From Bog-756 sp963699055 (lineage in GTDB: Bacteria > Actinomycetota > Acidimicrobiia > Acidimicrobiales > RAAP-2): DNA of 64,000 bases. The stretch is taken from positions 62,001 through 126,000 of the forward strand of contig CAVOTA010000001.1 of NCBI GenBank assembly GCA_963699055.1, given 5' to 3'. The translations under genes and the position numbers were made by a program. Under the pieces are notes generated by a model. It saw only the letters and a program-made list of their open reading frames with translations, searched no databases and was not told the DNA's origin. Shown piece after piece: positions 16,635-28,551 of the stretch (its first letter is position 1; each line of letters opens with the position of its first letter).

Positions 16635-17402
16635 GTGGACATCGACCAGGAGCACACCGACGCCGATCCCGGGCGCCACGAGATCCTGACGGCAGCCGAC
16701 GTCGCCGACGGGCCGGTCCCCGCGCACGTCGCCTGCGTGATGGACGGGAACGGCCGGTGGGCCGCCCGCCGTGGCCTGCCCCGCACCGAGGGCCACGCCG
16801 CCGGCGAGGCCGCCCTGCTCGACGCCGTGGAGGGTGCGCTCGAGCTCGGGATCCCGTGGATCACCATGTACGCCTTCTCCACCGAGAACTGGCGCCGGCC
16901 CCCCGACGAGGTCCGCTACCTGATGGGCTTCAACGAGAGTCTGCTGATGCGCCGGCGTGACGAGCTCAACGACAAGGGCGTCCGCATCCGGTTCGCCGGA
17001 CGGCGCGACTGGCGAGTGCCCAAGCGGGTCCTGAAGCGCATGGACGAGTCGATCGAGCTGACCCGGCGCAACCGCCGGTGCACGCTGACCATGGCCTTCA
17101 ACTACGGCGGCCGTGCCGAGATCGTCGACGCCGTGCAGGCGCTGGTGGCCGAAGGCGTCCGACCCGAGAAGATCACCGAGAAGGCGATCCGGTCCCACCT
17201 CTACTTCCCCGACCAGCCCGACCCGGACCTGGTCATCCGCACCTCGGGCGAGCACCGGGTGTCCAACTTCCTGCTGTGGCAGCTGGCCTACAGCGAGCTC
17301 GTCTTCGACGAGGTGCTGTGGCCCGACTTCCGCCGCACCCACCTGTTCGCCGCCGTGCGCGACTTCCAACGCCGCCAGCGCCGCTACGGGGGCGTGGCGT
17401 GA
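16635..17402 (+). CDS. uppS: Isoprenyl transferase (polyprenyl diphosphate synthase, cis type)
   Basis: 255 residues. MDGNGRWAARRG (D37 the catalytic Asp), the ENWRRP segment, and RTSGEHRVSNFLLWQLAYSE are the conserved blocks of cis-prenyltransferases. It condenses isopentenyl diphosphate units to make the undecaprenyl or decaprenyl carrier for peptidoglycan and polysaccharide. The GTG start follows a TAGGTT hexamer by six bases. Chain length cannot be read from the sequence. Confidence 0.95.
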   Translation: MDIDQEHTDADPGRHEILTAADVADGPVPAHVACVMDGNGRWAARRGLPRTEGHAAGEAALLDAVEGALELGIPWITMYAFSTENWRRPPDEVRYLMGFNESLLMRRRDELNDKGVRIRFAGRRDWRVPKRVLKRMDESIELTRRNRRCTLTMAFNYGGRAEIVDAVQALVAEGVRPEKITEKAIRSHLYFPDQPDPDLVIRTSGEHRVSNFLLWQLAYSELVFDEVLWPDFRRTHLFAAVRDFQRRQRRYGGVA

Positions 17403-17782
17403 GCGTCCCCGGGGATGCCGGCCGGCGCCGACTCGTGCGGGCGATGGGACGTTCCGGCGACGAGCGGGTGCGCGACGACACCGGCGGCGTGTGGATCGTC
17501 ACCGGCTGGGTGGTCGGCCTCCTCGTCTACGCCGGCGTGGTCGTGGCGTGGCACGCCGGCTTCACGGCGGCGGCCCCCTTCGTGGTGATCCCGGCGGTCC
17601 TGGCCGTCCTGATCGGCGCCGGCAACCTGGTGGGTGGCCGGCCCCGCCGGGCCGCACCGCGGTTCAACCGGCCCGACCTCGACCCGGTGCCGGTGTCGGT
17701 GCTCCACGGCGAGCTCCCGTCCGCCGTGGCGGACGACGGCGACCCCGACGACCCGGGCACGGGGTCCGGCGCCACGCCATGA
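17399..17782 (+). CDS. Small membrane protein of unknown function
   Basis: 127 residues. Basic N-terminus, then two adjoining transmembrane segments (about 31-52 and 55-78), then an acidic, Pro/Asp-rich cytoplasmic tail. It overlaps uppS and recO by four bases each (GTGA and ATGA), so it is a genuine member of the operon. I do not recognise a family. Its position next to the lipid-carrier synthase does not by itself indicate a role. Confidence 0.75.
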   Translation: MSVPGDAGRRRLVRAMGRSGDERVRDDTGGVWIVTGWVVGLLVYAGVVVAWHAGFTAAAPFVVIPAVLAVLIGAGNLVGGRPRRAAPRFNRPDLDPVPVSVLHGELPSAVADDGDPDDPGTGSGATP

Positions 17783-18504
17783 CCCAGTTCCGCGACCGGG
17801 GGCTGGTGCTGCGCACCATCCGGCTGGGCGAGGCGGACCGGATCGTGACGCTGATGACCGAGCACCACGGGAAGGTGCGCGCCGTGGCCAAGGGCGTGCG
17901 CCGGACCACGTCGAAGTTCGGGTCCCGGCTCGAGCCGCTCAGCCACGTGGCCCTGCTCGGGTGGCAGGGCCGGGGCGACCTCGACACCATCAACCAGGTC
18001 GAGGTGCTCGACACCTTCCGGCCCGTCCGCGAGGACCTCGACCGGATGTCGGCCGGCCTGTCCATGCTGGAGGTGGTGGACCAGGTGGGCCAGGAGCGCC
18101 ATGCCAACCCCCGCCTCTACGAGATGGCGGTGCGGGCCATCGCCGCCCTGGCCGAGCGGAACGCACCCATGGTGGTGCCGGCCTTCTTCCTCAAGGTGCT
18201 GACCCTCGAGGGCTCCGCCCCCGTGCTCGACGGCTGCGTCGCCTGCGGCCAGGACGACGACGCCGAGCTGGTGGCCTTCGACATCGTCGAGGGCGGCGTC
18301 CTGTGCCGGTCGTGCCGGCGGGGCCGGCCACTGTCGCCCGACGGCCTGGTCCTCCTGCGCCGGACCCTGGGCGGGGGACTGTCCGGCGTCCTGGCCGAGC
18401 CGCGCTCGGCCGCCACCGACGAGGTGGCGGCGCTCGCCACCGTGGCCATGGAGGCCCACCTGGACCGCAGGCTCCGGTCGGTGCGGGTCGGCCAGGTCTC
18501 CTGA
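17779..18504 (+). CDS. recO: DNA repair protein RecO
   Basis: 241 residues. An N-terminal OB fold (FRDRGLVLRTIRLGEADRIVTLMTEHHGKVRAVAKGVRR) precedes a helical domain with a zinc-binding pair (CVACG ... CRSC). RecO loads RecA onto SSB-coated single strands with RecR. Its ATG overlaps the preceding gene by four bases, and the photolyase follows after 17 bases, making a small repair grouping within the operon. Confidence 0.94.
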   Translation: MTQFRDRGLVLRTIRLGEADRIVTLMTEHHGKVRAVAKGVRRTTSKFGSRLEPLSHVALLGWQGRGDLDTINQVEVLDTFRPVREDLDRMSAGLSMLEVVDQVGQERHANPRLYEMAVRAIAALAERNAPMVVPAFFLKVLTLEGSAPVLDGCVACGQDDDAELVAFDIVEGGVLCRSCRRGRPLSPDGLVLLRRTLGGGLSGVLAEPRSAATDEVAALATVAMEAHLDRRLRSVRVGQVS

Positions 18505-18521
18505 CCGCGGACCCGTCGACG

Positions 18522-19880
18522 GTGTCGCCTGCCGCCGCCTACCCGGTCGTCCTGTGGTTCCGGCGCGACCTCCGCCTGGCCGACCACCCCGCGCTGGTGG
18601 CGGCGGCCGACCGGGCGCGGGCCCAGGGGGGTGCCGTCCTCCCCCTGTTCGTGGTCGACGACGGTCTGATGGCCTCGGGCGGAGCCAACCGGCGGGCCTA
18701 CCTGGTGCGCACCCTGGCCGCCCTCGACGGGTCGCTCGGCGGCACGCTCACCCTGCGGCGCGGGCGACCCGAGGACGTGGTGCCCGCCGTGGCCGCCGCC
18801 GCCGGCGCACCGGCCGTGTTCGCCACCGGTGACTGCGCACCCTACGGGCGCCGCCGCGACGCCCGGGTGGGTGCCGCCCTGACCGCCGCCGGTCGGCGCC
18901 TCCATCTGGTCGGCTCGCCCTACGCGGTCGCCCCCGGACGGGTGGTGACGGGGGAGGGGAGGCCGTACCGGGTGTTCACCCCGTTCCGCCGGGCCTGGGA
19001 CGGCCACGGTTGGCCGAGGCCGGTGCCGGCGCCCGACGACGTCACCTTCGTGGCCGGTTCCGGCGACGCGCGTCTCGACGAGCTCGCTCCCGACCCCGCC
19101 GGGGTGGGCGCCACCCTGCCCGGAGCCGGCGAGGTCGCCGCCGCCGCTCTGCTCGACGCGTTCTGCGACGGACCGGTCGCCGACTACGCGTCGGCCCGGG
19201 ACCGGCCCGACCGGCCGGGCACGTCGCGGCTCTCGCCCCACCTGCGCTTCGGCACCGTCCACCCGCGCCAGGTGCTGGCCCGACTCCCGGCGGGCCCGTC
19301 GGGCGACGCCTTCCGCGCCGAACTGGCGTGGCGGGAGTTCTACGCCGACGTGCTGTGGCACCGGCCCGACTCGGCGTGGGAGCCGCTGGTGCCCGCCGGC
19401 CGCCACCTGCGCTGGGACACCGGTGCCGAGGCCGACGCCCGGTTCGCGGCGTGGACCGCCGGTCGCACCGGGTACCCGCTGGTGGACGCCGGCATGCGCC
19501 AGCTGGCTGCCGAGGGGTGGATGCACAACCGGGTCCGGATGCTGACGGCGTCGTTCCTGGTGAAGGACCTGCACCTCGACTGGCGCCGCGGGGCGGCCCA
19601 CTTCCTCGACCAGCTGATCGACGGCGACCTCGCCTCCAACAACCACGGGTGGCAGTGGGTGGCCGGCACCGGCACCGACGCGGCACCGTTCCACCGGGTG
19701 TTCAGCCCCGCCCGCCAGGCCGAGCGGTTCGACCCGGACGGGGTGTACGTGGGCCGGTACGTGCCCGAGCACGGCACCGCCGACTACCCGGACCCCGTCG
19801 TCGACCACGCCGTCGAGCGGGAGGAGGCACTGGCCCGGTGGGAGGAGGCGCGGCGGGCGGCCGCGGCGGGGCCCTCGTGA
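18522..19880 (+). CDS. phr: Deoxyribodipyrimidine photolyase (cryptochrome/photolyase family)
   Basis: 452 residues. N-terminal alpha/beta antenna domain beginning VVLWFRRDLRLADHPAL, and a C-terminal FAD domain with GYPLVDAGMRQLAAEGWMHNR, DLASNNHGWQWVAGTG and FSPARQAERFDPDG, the class I CPD photolyase signatures. It uses light to split cyclobutane pyrimidine dimers. The GTG at 18522 gives the standard N-terminus. It overlaps hemW by four bases. A cryptochrome-like signalling role is less likely given the conserved DNA-binding and FAD motifs. Confidence 0.93.
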   Translation: MSPAAAYPVVLWFRRDLRLADHPALVAAADRARAQGGAVLPLFVVDDGLMASGGANRRAYLVRTLAALDGSLGGTLTLRRGRPEDVVPAVAAAAGAPAVFATGDCAPYGRRRDARVGAALTAAGRRLHLVGSPYAVAPGRVVTGEGRPYRVFTPFRRAWDGHGWPRPVPAPDDVTFVAGSGDARLDELAPDPAGVGATLPGAGEVAAAALLDAFCDGPVADYASARDRPDRPGTSRLSPHLRFGTVHPRQVLARLPAGPSGDAFRAELAWREFYADVLWHRPDSAWEPLVPAGRHLRWDTGAEADARFAAWTAGRTGYPLVDAGMRQLAAEGWMHNRVRMLTASFLVKDLHLDWRRGAAHFLDQLIDGDLASNNHGWQWVAGTGTDAAPFHRVFSPARQAERFDPDGVYVGRYVPEHGTADYPDPVVDHAVEREEALARWEEARRAAAAGPS

Positions 19881-20965
19881 CCGATCGGTTCGGCGTCTAC
19901 GTCCACGTGCCCTTCTGCCGGCACCGGTGCGACTACTGCGCGTTCGCCACGTACACCGACCGGGACCACCTGATGGAGGCGTACGCCGCCGCCTGTGCCA
20001 CCGAGCTGCACCGGGCGGTCGAACGCGAGGGCATGCCGGCGGCGACCTCCGTCTTCGTCGGCGGGGGGACGCCATCCCGCCTGCCCGCCGACCTACTGGC
20101 GTCGGTGCTCGCCGCCGTGCCCACGGCCGACGGGGTGGAGGTCACCGTGGAGTGCAACCCCGAGGACGTCACGCCGGACCTGCTGGCCGCCTACCGGGGG
20201 GCCGGCGTGACCCGCATCTCGCTCGGGGTGCAGTCGACCGTCGGCCACGTGCTCGAGGGCCTGGGCCGGCGCCACGGCCCGGCGCACGTCACCGACGCCG
20301 CCGCCGCCGTGGCCGCCGCCGGGTTCGCCTCGTGGAACATGGACCTGATCCTGGGCGGCGCCGGTGAGCGCGACGAGGACTGGGAGCGCAGCCTGGGCGA
20401 CGTGCTGGGACTGCCGTCGCCGCCGCCGCACGTCAGTGCCTACGCCTTGACGGTGGAGCCGGGGACGCCGCTCGACCGGGCGCCGGACCGTCATCCGGAC
20501 GACGACGTCCAGGCCGGCCGGTACGAGACGGCCGACCGCGTCCTGTCGGCCGCCGGGTACGGGTGGGAGGAGATCTCGAACTGGGCGCTGCCGGGGCACC
20601 GGTGCCGCCACAACCAGCTCTACTGGGACCAGGGGGAGTACCGGGGCATCGGCTCGGCCGCCCACTCCCACCGGGCCGGCCGGCGGTGGTGGAACGTGCG
20701 CACCCCGGACCGCTTCGTGGCCCTGGTGGGTGCCGACCGGTCGACCGTGGCCGGCGAGGAGGTCCTCGACCCCGCCCGCCGGCGGTTCGAGGCCCTGGCC
20801 CTGGCCCTGCGCACGTCGACGGGGGTCCCGTCCGACGCCCTGCCCGAGGACCCCGACCTCGACGGGCTGGTGGAGCGGACCGGTGGCCGGGCCGTGCTCA
20901 CCGTGCGGGGGCGCCTGCTGGCCAACGCCGTCACCGGCTACCTGGCCGACCCCCACCCCAGCTGA
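19877..20965 (+). CDS. hemW: Radical SAM coproporphyrinogen III oxidase-like protein HemW
   Basis: 362 residues. The radical SAM cysteines C14, C18 and C21 (CRHRCDYC, CX3CX2C) are present, as are GGGTPSRLP and ECNPEDVT. The CX3CX2C form without the extra Cys of HemN and the shorter length point to HemW, a heme-binding protein implicated in heme delivery, and not a true HemN. It is the last gene of the uppS operon. Confidence 0.88.
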   Translation: MTDRFGVYVHVPFCRHRCDYCAFATYTDRDHLMEAYAAACATELHRAVEREGMPAATSVFVGGGTPSRLPADLLASVLAAVPTADGVEVTVECNPEDVTPDLLAAYRGAGVTRISLGVQSTVGHVLEGLGRRHGPAHVTDAAAAVAAAGFASWNMDLILGGAGERDEDWERSLGDVLGLPSPPPHVSAYALTVEPGTPLDRAPDRHPDDDVQAGRYETADRVLSAAGYGWEEISNWALPGHRCRHNQLYWDQGEYRGIGSAAHSHRAGRRWWNVRTPDRFVALVGADRSTVAGEEVLDPARRRFEALALALRTSTGVPSDALPEDPDLDGLVERTGGRAVLTVRGRLLANAVTGYLADPHPS

Positions 20966-21009
20966 CCTCCGGCCGGCCGGGTCGGGACCGGACGGCGGAC
21001 GGCACCCGG

Positions 21010-21015
21010 TACGCT
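21010..21015 (+). promoter_or_regulatory. -10 hexamer TACGCT upstream of glycyl-tRNA synthetase
   Basis: TACGCT lies eight bases before the ATG at 21024, predicting a leaderless or near-leaderless message. No T-box leader is possible in this short gap. Confidence 0.45.
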
Positions 21016-21023
21016 TGCCGCCT

Positions 21024-22376
21024 ATGCCCGAGCCGGAAGCCACCCCCGACGCCCCCACCGACGTGCCGCCCGAGCGGGCCGACCTCATGGAGAAGGTCGT
21101 CGGCCTGTGCAAGCGGCGCGGCTTCATCTTCCAGTCCGCCGAGATCTACGGCGGCTTCCGCTCGACGTACGACTACGGCCCGCTCGGCGTCAACCTCCTG
21201 CGCAACGTCAAGAACGCCTGGTGGGAGTCGATGGTGCAGCGCCGCGACGACGTGGTCGGCCTGGACGCCGCCATCCTGTCGCCGCCGGCGGTGTGGGCGG
21301 CATCGGGTCACCTCGCCACCTTCACCGACCCGCTGGTGGACTGCATGAACTGCCACCAGCGCTGGCGCGAGGACAAGATCGACGGCGTCTGCCCGGCGTG
21401 CGGCTCGACCGAGTTCACCGAGGCCCGGGCCTTCAACCTCATGTTCAAGACCCATGCCGGCCCGCTGGAGGACGAGGGGGCGGTCGCCTACCTCCGTCCC
21501 GAGACGGCCCAGGGCATGTTCATCAACTTCACCAACGTGCTGCAGACCACCCGCATGAAGCCGCCGTTCGGCATCGCCCAGGTGGGCAAGTCGTTCCGCA
21601 ACGAGATCACCCCCCAGAACTTCGTGTTCCGGACCCGGGAGTTCGAGCAGATGGAGATGGAGTACTTCGTGCCGCCGGCCGAGGCCGAGCAGTGGTTCGC
21701 GTACTGGCTCGCCGAGCGCGAGCGCTGGTACCTCGACCTCGGCATCCGCCCCGACGAGCTGCGCCTGCGCCACCACGAGCAGAGCGAGCTGTCGCACTAC
21801 TCGTCGGCCACCGCCGACGTCGAGTTCCTCTTCCCGTGGGGCTGGGACGAGCTCGAGGGCATCGCCAACCGCTCCGACTTCGACCTCAAGGCCCATGCTG
21901 CCGCCTCGGGCGAGAAGCTGGAGTACTACGACCAGACGGCCGACGAACGCTACGTGCCCTACGTGATCGAGCCGGCCGCCGGCGCCACCCGCACGATGAT
22001 GGCCTTCCTGCTGTCGGCCTACACCGAGGACGAGGTCGGGGGCGAGGCCCGCACCGTGCTGCGCCTCCACCCGAAGCTCGCCCCGTACCAGGTGGCCGTC
22101 CTCCCGCTGTCGAAGAAGGAGACGCTCGAGCCGCTGGCCCGCTCGGTGCTCGGCCTGCTGCAGCCCCACGTCATGTGCGACTACGACACCACCCAGTCGA
22201 TCGGCAAGCGCTACCGCCGCCAGGACGAGGTGGGCACGCCGTGGTGCGTCACCGTCGACTTCGACTCGCTCGAGGACCACGCGGTCACCGTGCGCGACCG
22301 CGACACGACCGAGCAGGTCCGCGTCCCCGTCGACGGGCTGCTGGCCGAGCTGCGCCGGCGGATGGACGCCTCCTGA
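21024..22376 (+). CDS. glyS: Glycyl-tRNA synthetase (alpha2 type)
   Basis: 450 residues, class II aminoacyl-tRNA synthetase. Motif 2 region (FRNEITPQNFVFRTREFEQMEMEYF is the stretch), motif 3 near the end of the catalytic domain, and an inserted zinc-finger segment (CMNCHQRW ... CPACGSTEF). The C-terminal anticodon-binding domain starts near HPKLAPYQVAVLPL. This is the eukaryote-like homodimeric enzyme used by actinobacteria in place of GlyQ/GlyS tetramers. Confidence 0.96.
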   Translation: MPEPEATPDAPTDVPPERADLMEKVVGLCKRRGFIFQSAEIYGGFRSTYDYGPLGVNLLRNVKNAWWESMVQRRDDVVGLDAAILSPPAVWAASGHLATFTDPLVDCMNCHQRWREDKIDGVCPACGSTEFTEARAFNLMFKTHAGPLEDEGAVAYLRPETAQGMFINFTNVLQTTRMKPPFGIAQVGKSFRNEITPQNFVFRTREFEQMEMEYFVPPAEAEQWFAYWLAERERWYLDLGIRPDELRLRHHEQSELSHYSSATADVEFLFPWGWDELEGIANRSDFDLKAHAAASGEKLEYYDQTADERYVPYVIEPAAGATRTMMAFLLSAYTEDEVGGEARTVLRLHPKLAPYQVAVLPLSKKETLEPLARSVLGLLQPHVMCDYDTTQSIGKRYRRQDEVGTPWCVTVDFDSLEDHAVTVRDRDTTEQVRVPVDGLLAELRRRMDAS

Positions 22377-22519
22377 CCTCCTGACCCGCCCCCGCGGCGG
22401 CCGTCGGCTCGGCCGGACCGGGGAGGGGCCGCCCCGCCGGGCACGGCGTGGACCCGGACCCGCCTGCGGGGCCGCCCGGATCCCCGTGCGCCATGGGGGC
22501 GCTATGGGAGACTCGTTCC

Positions 22520-24607
22520 GTGGACCGTCACGATCGCAGTCGCCGCACCACCCGCCTCCGTCAGGCGGGTGTCGCCCTCCTCGTCCTCGCCCCGGTGGCC
22601 GGCGCGCTCTCGCTGGCCGCCGCCCCGTCGGCCCAGGCCGCGTCGTCGGACAGCTACCTCGTCACCTTCGTGGCCCGGCAGTGCCCCACGTACCAGGACA
22701 TCACGGCCAACCTGGCCCGCAACAACATCCAGGAGAGCCTGCAGGACCTGGGTGCCGACACCGCCTACGTGTCCGGCCAGCCGATCTCCCCGACGATCGA
22801 GACGCCGAACCAGCCCAACTGCACGCCGCTCACCGGCTGGCAGTTCCAGTTCGGTGACGGCATCAACGGCCAGACACCCGGCACGAACCTGTCCCAGGTC
22901 TCCGACCCGGTCCTCCCGGCCTTCACCACCCAGGCGTCGGTCCCCCTGCTCGACACCGGCGGCAACCCGACCGGCAGCTCGATCGCCGGAGCCGTCACCA
23001 CCACGTTGACCACGTCCCAGGTCACCCAGGCGGCCAACCACCAGCTGTGGGTGCAGGGCGGCACCACGACCGACCCGTTGGGGGCCGCCACCTTCGGCGC
23101 CGGCAAGTACGGGTTCGGAGCCCTGCGCTGCGCCGTCGACAACCTGAACGGCGACAACGTGGAGTGGGTGGGCTTCCCGTCGGGCCAGACCCACGTCTTC
23201 TGCTACTACTACGCCGTCACGCCGCCCAAGCCGGCGGCCACCGTCACCGTGGTCAAGCAGCTTGGCCAGGGGGCGGTCAGCCCCGAGGTGTTCAACTTCC
23301 GGGGGAGCATCTCCTACAACAGTCCCGACGGCGACTTCACGGCGTCGACGGCGAGCTCGATGAGCTTCGTGCGCGCGTCGGAGACGCCGTGGAACTTCCG
23401 GGAGCTGGTCCCGAACCCCAACTACCCCAACGACCCGACCGACCTGTTCAGCCCCGACTTCAATTTCGCCTCCGTCACCTGCACGAGCACCCTCGGCACC
23501 AGCACCATCGGCGGGGTCGGCTTCAGTGCCGGGTCCCCGTACGTCTCGACCACCGACCCCGAGGTGGCGAACCTGGTGGCCGGGGCGGGGGACCACGTGA
23601 CCTGCACCTACGTCGACGACCCCAACGTCACCCAGCTGAGCGTCTTCAAGCAGACCGTCGGAGGGGTCGGCGGTCCCTTCCCGATCACCGTCACCCCGCC
23701 GTCGGGGCCCGCGCACGACTGGACGGCCACGACGGCCGTGCCCGACACACCCGTCCTGGCCGGGTCGACGGCGGACCCGATCGTGGGTGCGCCGGCGCAG
23801 TACACCATCAGCGAGGCCGTGCCACCGGCCACGGCGGCCGGGTCGTGGACGCCGTCGGGGCTCGAGTGCAACGGCACCGCCGAGACGCCCACCGACTCGA
23901 CCGACCTGACCTTCGAGGTGATGGTGCCGGTGTCGACGCCGCTCCCCGACACACCCTTCGACTGCCTCTTCACCAACACGTTCGTGCCGAAGGGGTCCCT
24001 CACCATCACCAAGACGACCACGGGGAGCACCGGCACGACCGAGTTCGCCGTCGTGCCGACGGTGCCGTCCCCCGACCAGGGTGACACCGCCGATCCCGTG
24101 TACTCGGCCACCACGACCCAGGCCGGTGTGGCCACCACCGCCACCCAGGTCTCGGGCGACTACACCCTCGACTCCCTCGACCTCGGCACGTACTCGATCA
24201 CGGAGACCGGGCCCGACGACTCGGCGGCGGGTACGTGGGCGCCACAGGGGATCACCTGCAACGGCACGGCCTCGGACCCGTCGGCCGGCGATGTCCTGGT
24301 CACCCTCACGGCGGGCGACCCCCACGTGACGTGCGCGTTCACCAACGCCTTCACGGCCACGACCCCCTCCACCACCACGACGACGGTGCCGCCCACCACG
24401 ACCACGACCACCGAGGCCGGCGGCGTCGCCGCCGACACCGGGACGTCCGGTGGCGGCCTGGCCATGACCGGGGAGGACGTGCGCCTCCCGGTGGGGATCG
24501 CCGCCGTCCTGGCCCTCGCCGGCGCCGCGCTGCTGCTGGTCGACCGGGCCCGTCGCCGCCAGGTGCCCGTTCCGGTGGACCGCCGGGACGACACGCCCCC
24601 GGTCTGA
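22520..24607 (+). CDS. Sortase-anchored surface protein with prealbumin-like repeats
   Basis: 695 residues. A signal peptide (about 1-38) is followed by an N-terminal domain of unknown type (40-240) and three beta-sandwich repeats resembling SpaA/prealbumin-like folds (each with a TVVKQ- or TITKT-type start and a C-terminal CTYVDD, CLFTNTF or CAFTNAF end). A Thr/Pro linker leads to a sorting signal, LAMTG at 647-651, a hydrophobic segment and RARRR. LAxTG is the class E sortase motif. The GTG at 22520 follows GGGAG; ATG 22493 is an alternative nine residues upstream. The next gene is a sortase. Confidence 0.8.
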   Translation: MDRHDRSRRTTRLRQAGVALLVLAPVAGALSLAAAPSAQAASSDSYLVTFVARQCPTYQDITANLARNNIQESLQDLGADTAYVSGQPISPTIETPNQPNCTPLTGWQFQFGDGINGQTPGTNLSQVSDPVLPAFTTQASVPLLDTGGNPTGSSIAGAVTTTLTTSQVTQAANHQLWVQGGTTTDPLGAATFGAGKYGFGALRCAVDNLNGDNVEWVGFPSGQTHVFCYYYAVTPPKPAATVTVVKQLGQGAVSPEVFNFRGSISYNSPDGDFTASTASSMSFVRASETPWNFRELVPNPNYPNDPTDLFSPDFNFASVTCTSTLGTSTIGGVGFSAGSPYVSTTDPEVANLVAGAGDHVTCTYVDDPNVTQLSVFKQTVGGVGGPFPITVTPPSGPAHDWTATTAVPDTPVLAGSTADPIVGAPAQYTISEAVPPATAAGSWTPSGLECNGTAETPTDSTDLTFEVMVPVSTPLPDTPFDCLFTNTFVPKGSLTITKTTTGSTGTTEFAVVPTVPSPDQGDTADPVYSATTTQAGVATTATQVSGDYTLDSLDLGTYSITETGPDDSAAGTWAPQGITCNGTASDPSAGDVLVTLTAGDPHVTCAFTNAFTATTPSTTTTTVPPTTTTTTEAGGVAADTGTSGGGLAMTGEDVRLPVGIAAVLALAGAALLLVDRARRRQVPVPVDRRDDTPPV

Positions 24608-24611
24608 CCCG

Positions 24612-25529
24612 GTGGCCGACCGGGGGCCGGAGGGTCCCGGGCCCTCGGCCCGGGCCACCGCCGGCCGTCCCGGGCCCACGGCCCTGGCCACCGCCGGCCG
24701 GTGGCTGCTGGTCGCCGCCGGCCTGGTGCTGGCCTTCGCCGCCTACCAGCAGTGGGGGACGGCGATCGGCCAGCGGCACGCCCAGGCCGCGCTGCGGTCG
24801 CGGTTCGAGCACGCCGAGGCGGCCGTGCACGCCGCCCGGTCCCGGGGCGAGGCGGTGGCGGTGCCCTACCCGGGCACCGGGGACCCGGTCGGGGTGCTGG
24901 AGATCCCGAAGCTGGGCCTCGACCAGGTGATCGTGGAGGGCGTCGCCGCCCCGCAACTGGCGGTCGGCCCCGGCCACTACCCGTCGACCCCGCTGCCCGG
25001 CGAGGCCGGCAACGCCGCCATCGCCGGGCACCGCACCACCCACGGCGCCCCGTTCTACGGGTTGGACCGGCTCGAGGTGGGCGACCCGATCATCGTCACC
25101 ACCCTGCAGGGGCGGTTCACCTACCGGGTGGCCCGTTCCTCCGTCGTCGCCCCGTCGGACACGGCCGTCCTCGACCCCTCGGCCAGGCCGGAGCTGACCC
25201 TCACCACCTGCAACCCGAAGTACAGCGCCGCCCAGCGCCTGATCGTGGTGGCCGACCTGGTGACGCCGCCGGCGCCGACGACCCCCCGGCCGCCCGCCGA
25301 TGCGGTGGCCGCGCCCCCGGACCCGGTGCGTTCGGTCGGCACCTGGCTGGAGCTGGGTGGCGTCGCGCTCGCGCTGGCGGCGCTCTACGCCGCCGTCCGC
25401 ACCGTCCGTCGCCGTGCCGGCGGGCGGTGGTCGGCGCGGTTGGCCCTGTGGCTGGCGGTCGCCGTCGGGATCGTCCTGGTGGTCGTGGCCTTCGGCGTCC
25501 TCGACACCCTGCTGCCGGCCAGCTTCTGA
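24612..25529 (+). CDS. Class E sortase
   Basis: 305 residues. An N-terminal transmembrane segment (about 28-46) precedes the sortase barrel with catalytic H140 (AIAGHRTTHG), C200 (LTTCNP) and R209. Two further C-terminal hydrophobic segments follow a Pro/Ala linker (about 237-255 and 278-300). It should cleave LAxTG signals and link the substrate to the cell wall. It starts four bases after the stop of the LAMTG protein, an obvious enzyme-substrate pair. Confidence 0.92.
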   Translation: MADRGPEGPGPSARATAGRPGPTALATAGRWLLVAAGLVLAFAAYQQWGTAIGQRHAQAALRSRFEHAEAAVHAARSRGEAVAVPYPGTGDPVGVLEIPKLGLDQVIVEGVAAPQLAVGPGHYPSTPLPGEAGNAAIAGHRTTHGAPFYGLDRLEVGDPIIVTTLQGRFTYRVARSSVVAPSDTAVLDPSARPELTLTTCNPKYSAAQRLIVVADLVTPPAPTTPRPPADAVAAPPDPVRSVGTWLELGGVALALAALYAAVRTVRRRAGGRWSARLALWLAVAVGIVLVVVAFGVLDTLLPASF

Positions 25530-25599
25530 CCGGCGGCCGTCCGGGCGCGCCGGCGTGCGCCGACCGGCGGCGAGGTCCGGCGGCCGGGTGGTCGAGGGG

Positions 25600-25605
25600 T
25601 AGGCT
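25600..25605 (+). promoter_or_regulatory. -10 hexamer TAGGCT upstream of pyruvate phosphate dikinase
   Basis: TAGGCT in the 143-base gap after the sortase predicts a leader of about 60 bases. A Shine-Dalgarno AGGAGA lies shortly before the ATG at 25673. Confidence 0.4.
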
Positions 25606-25672
25606 TGCAGGTCGGCGCACAGCCCGTGCGCGGACCGCCCCTGCCCCGGATCCACCTAGGAGACCCTTCCTG

Positions 25673-28471
<2,799 letters not shown>

Positions 28472-28538
28472 TCCCGCACGAGGGCCGTCCCGGCCGTACC
28501 GGGGCGGCCCGGCGGGGCCGGGCGTCGCGTGGACGCGG

Positions 28539-28544
28539 TACCGT
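28539..28544 (+). promoter_or_regulatory. -10 hexamer TACCGT of a leaderless promoter for dnaG
   Basis: TACCGT lies exactly seven bases before ATG 28552, the same geometry as at the DtxR-like and TPR genes. Confidence 0.5.
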
Positions 28545-28551
28545 CGTCGCC

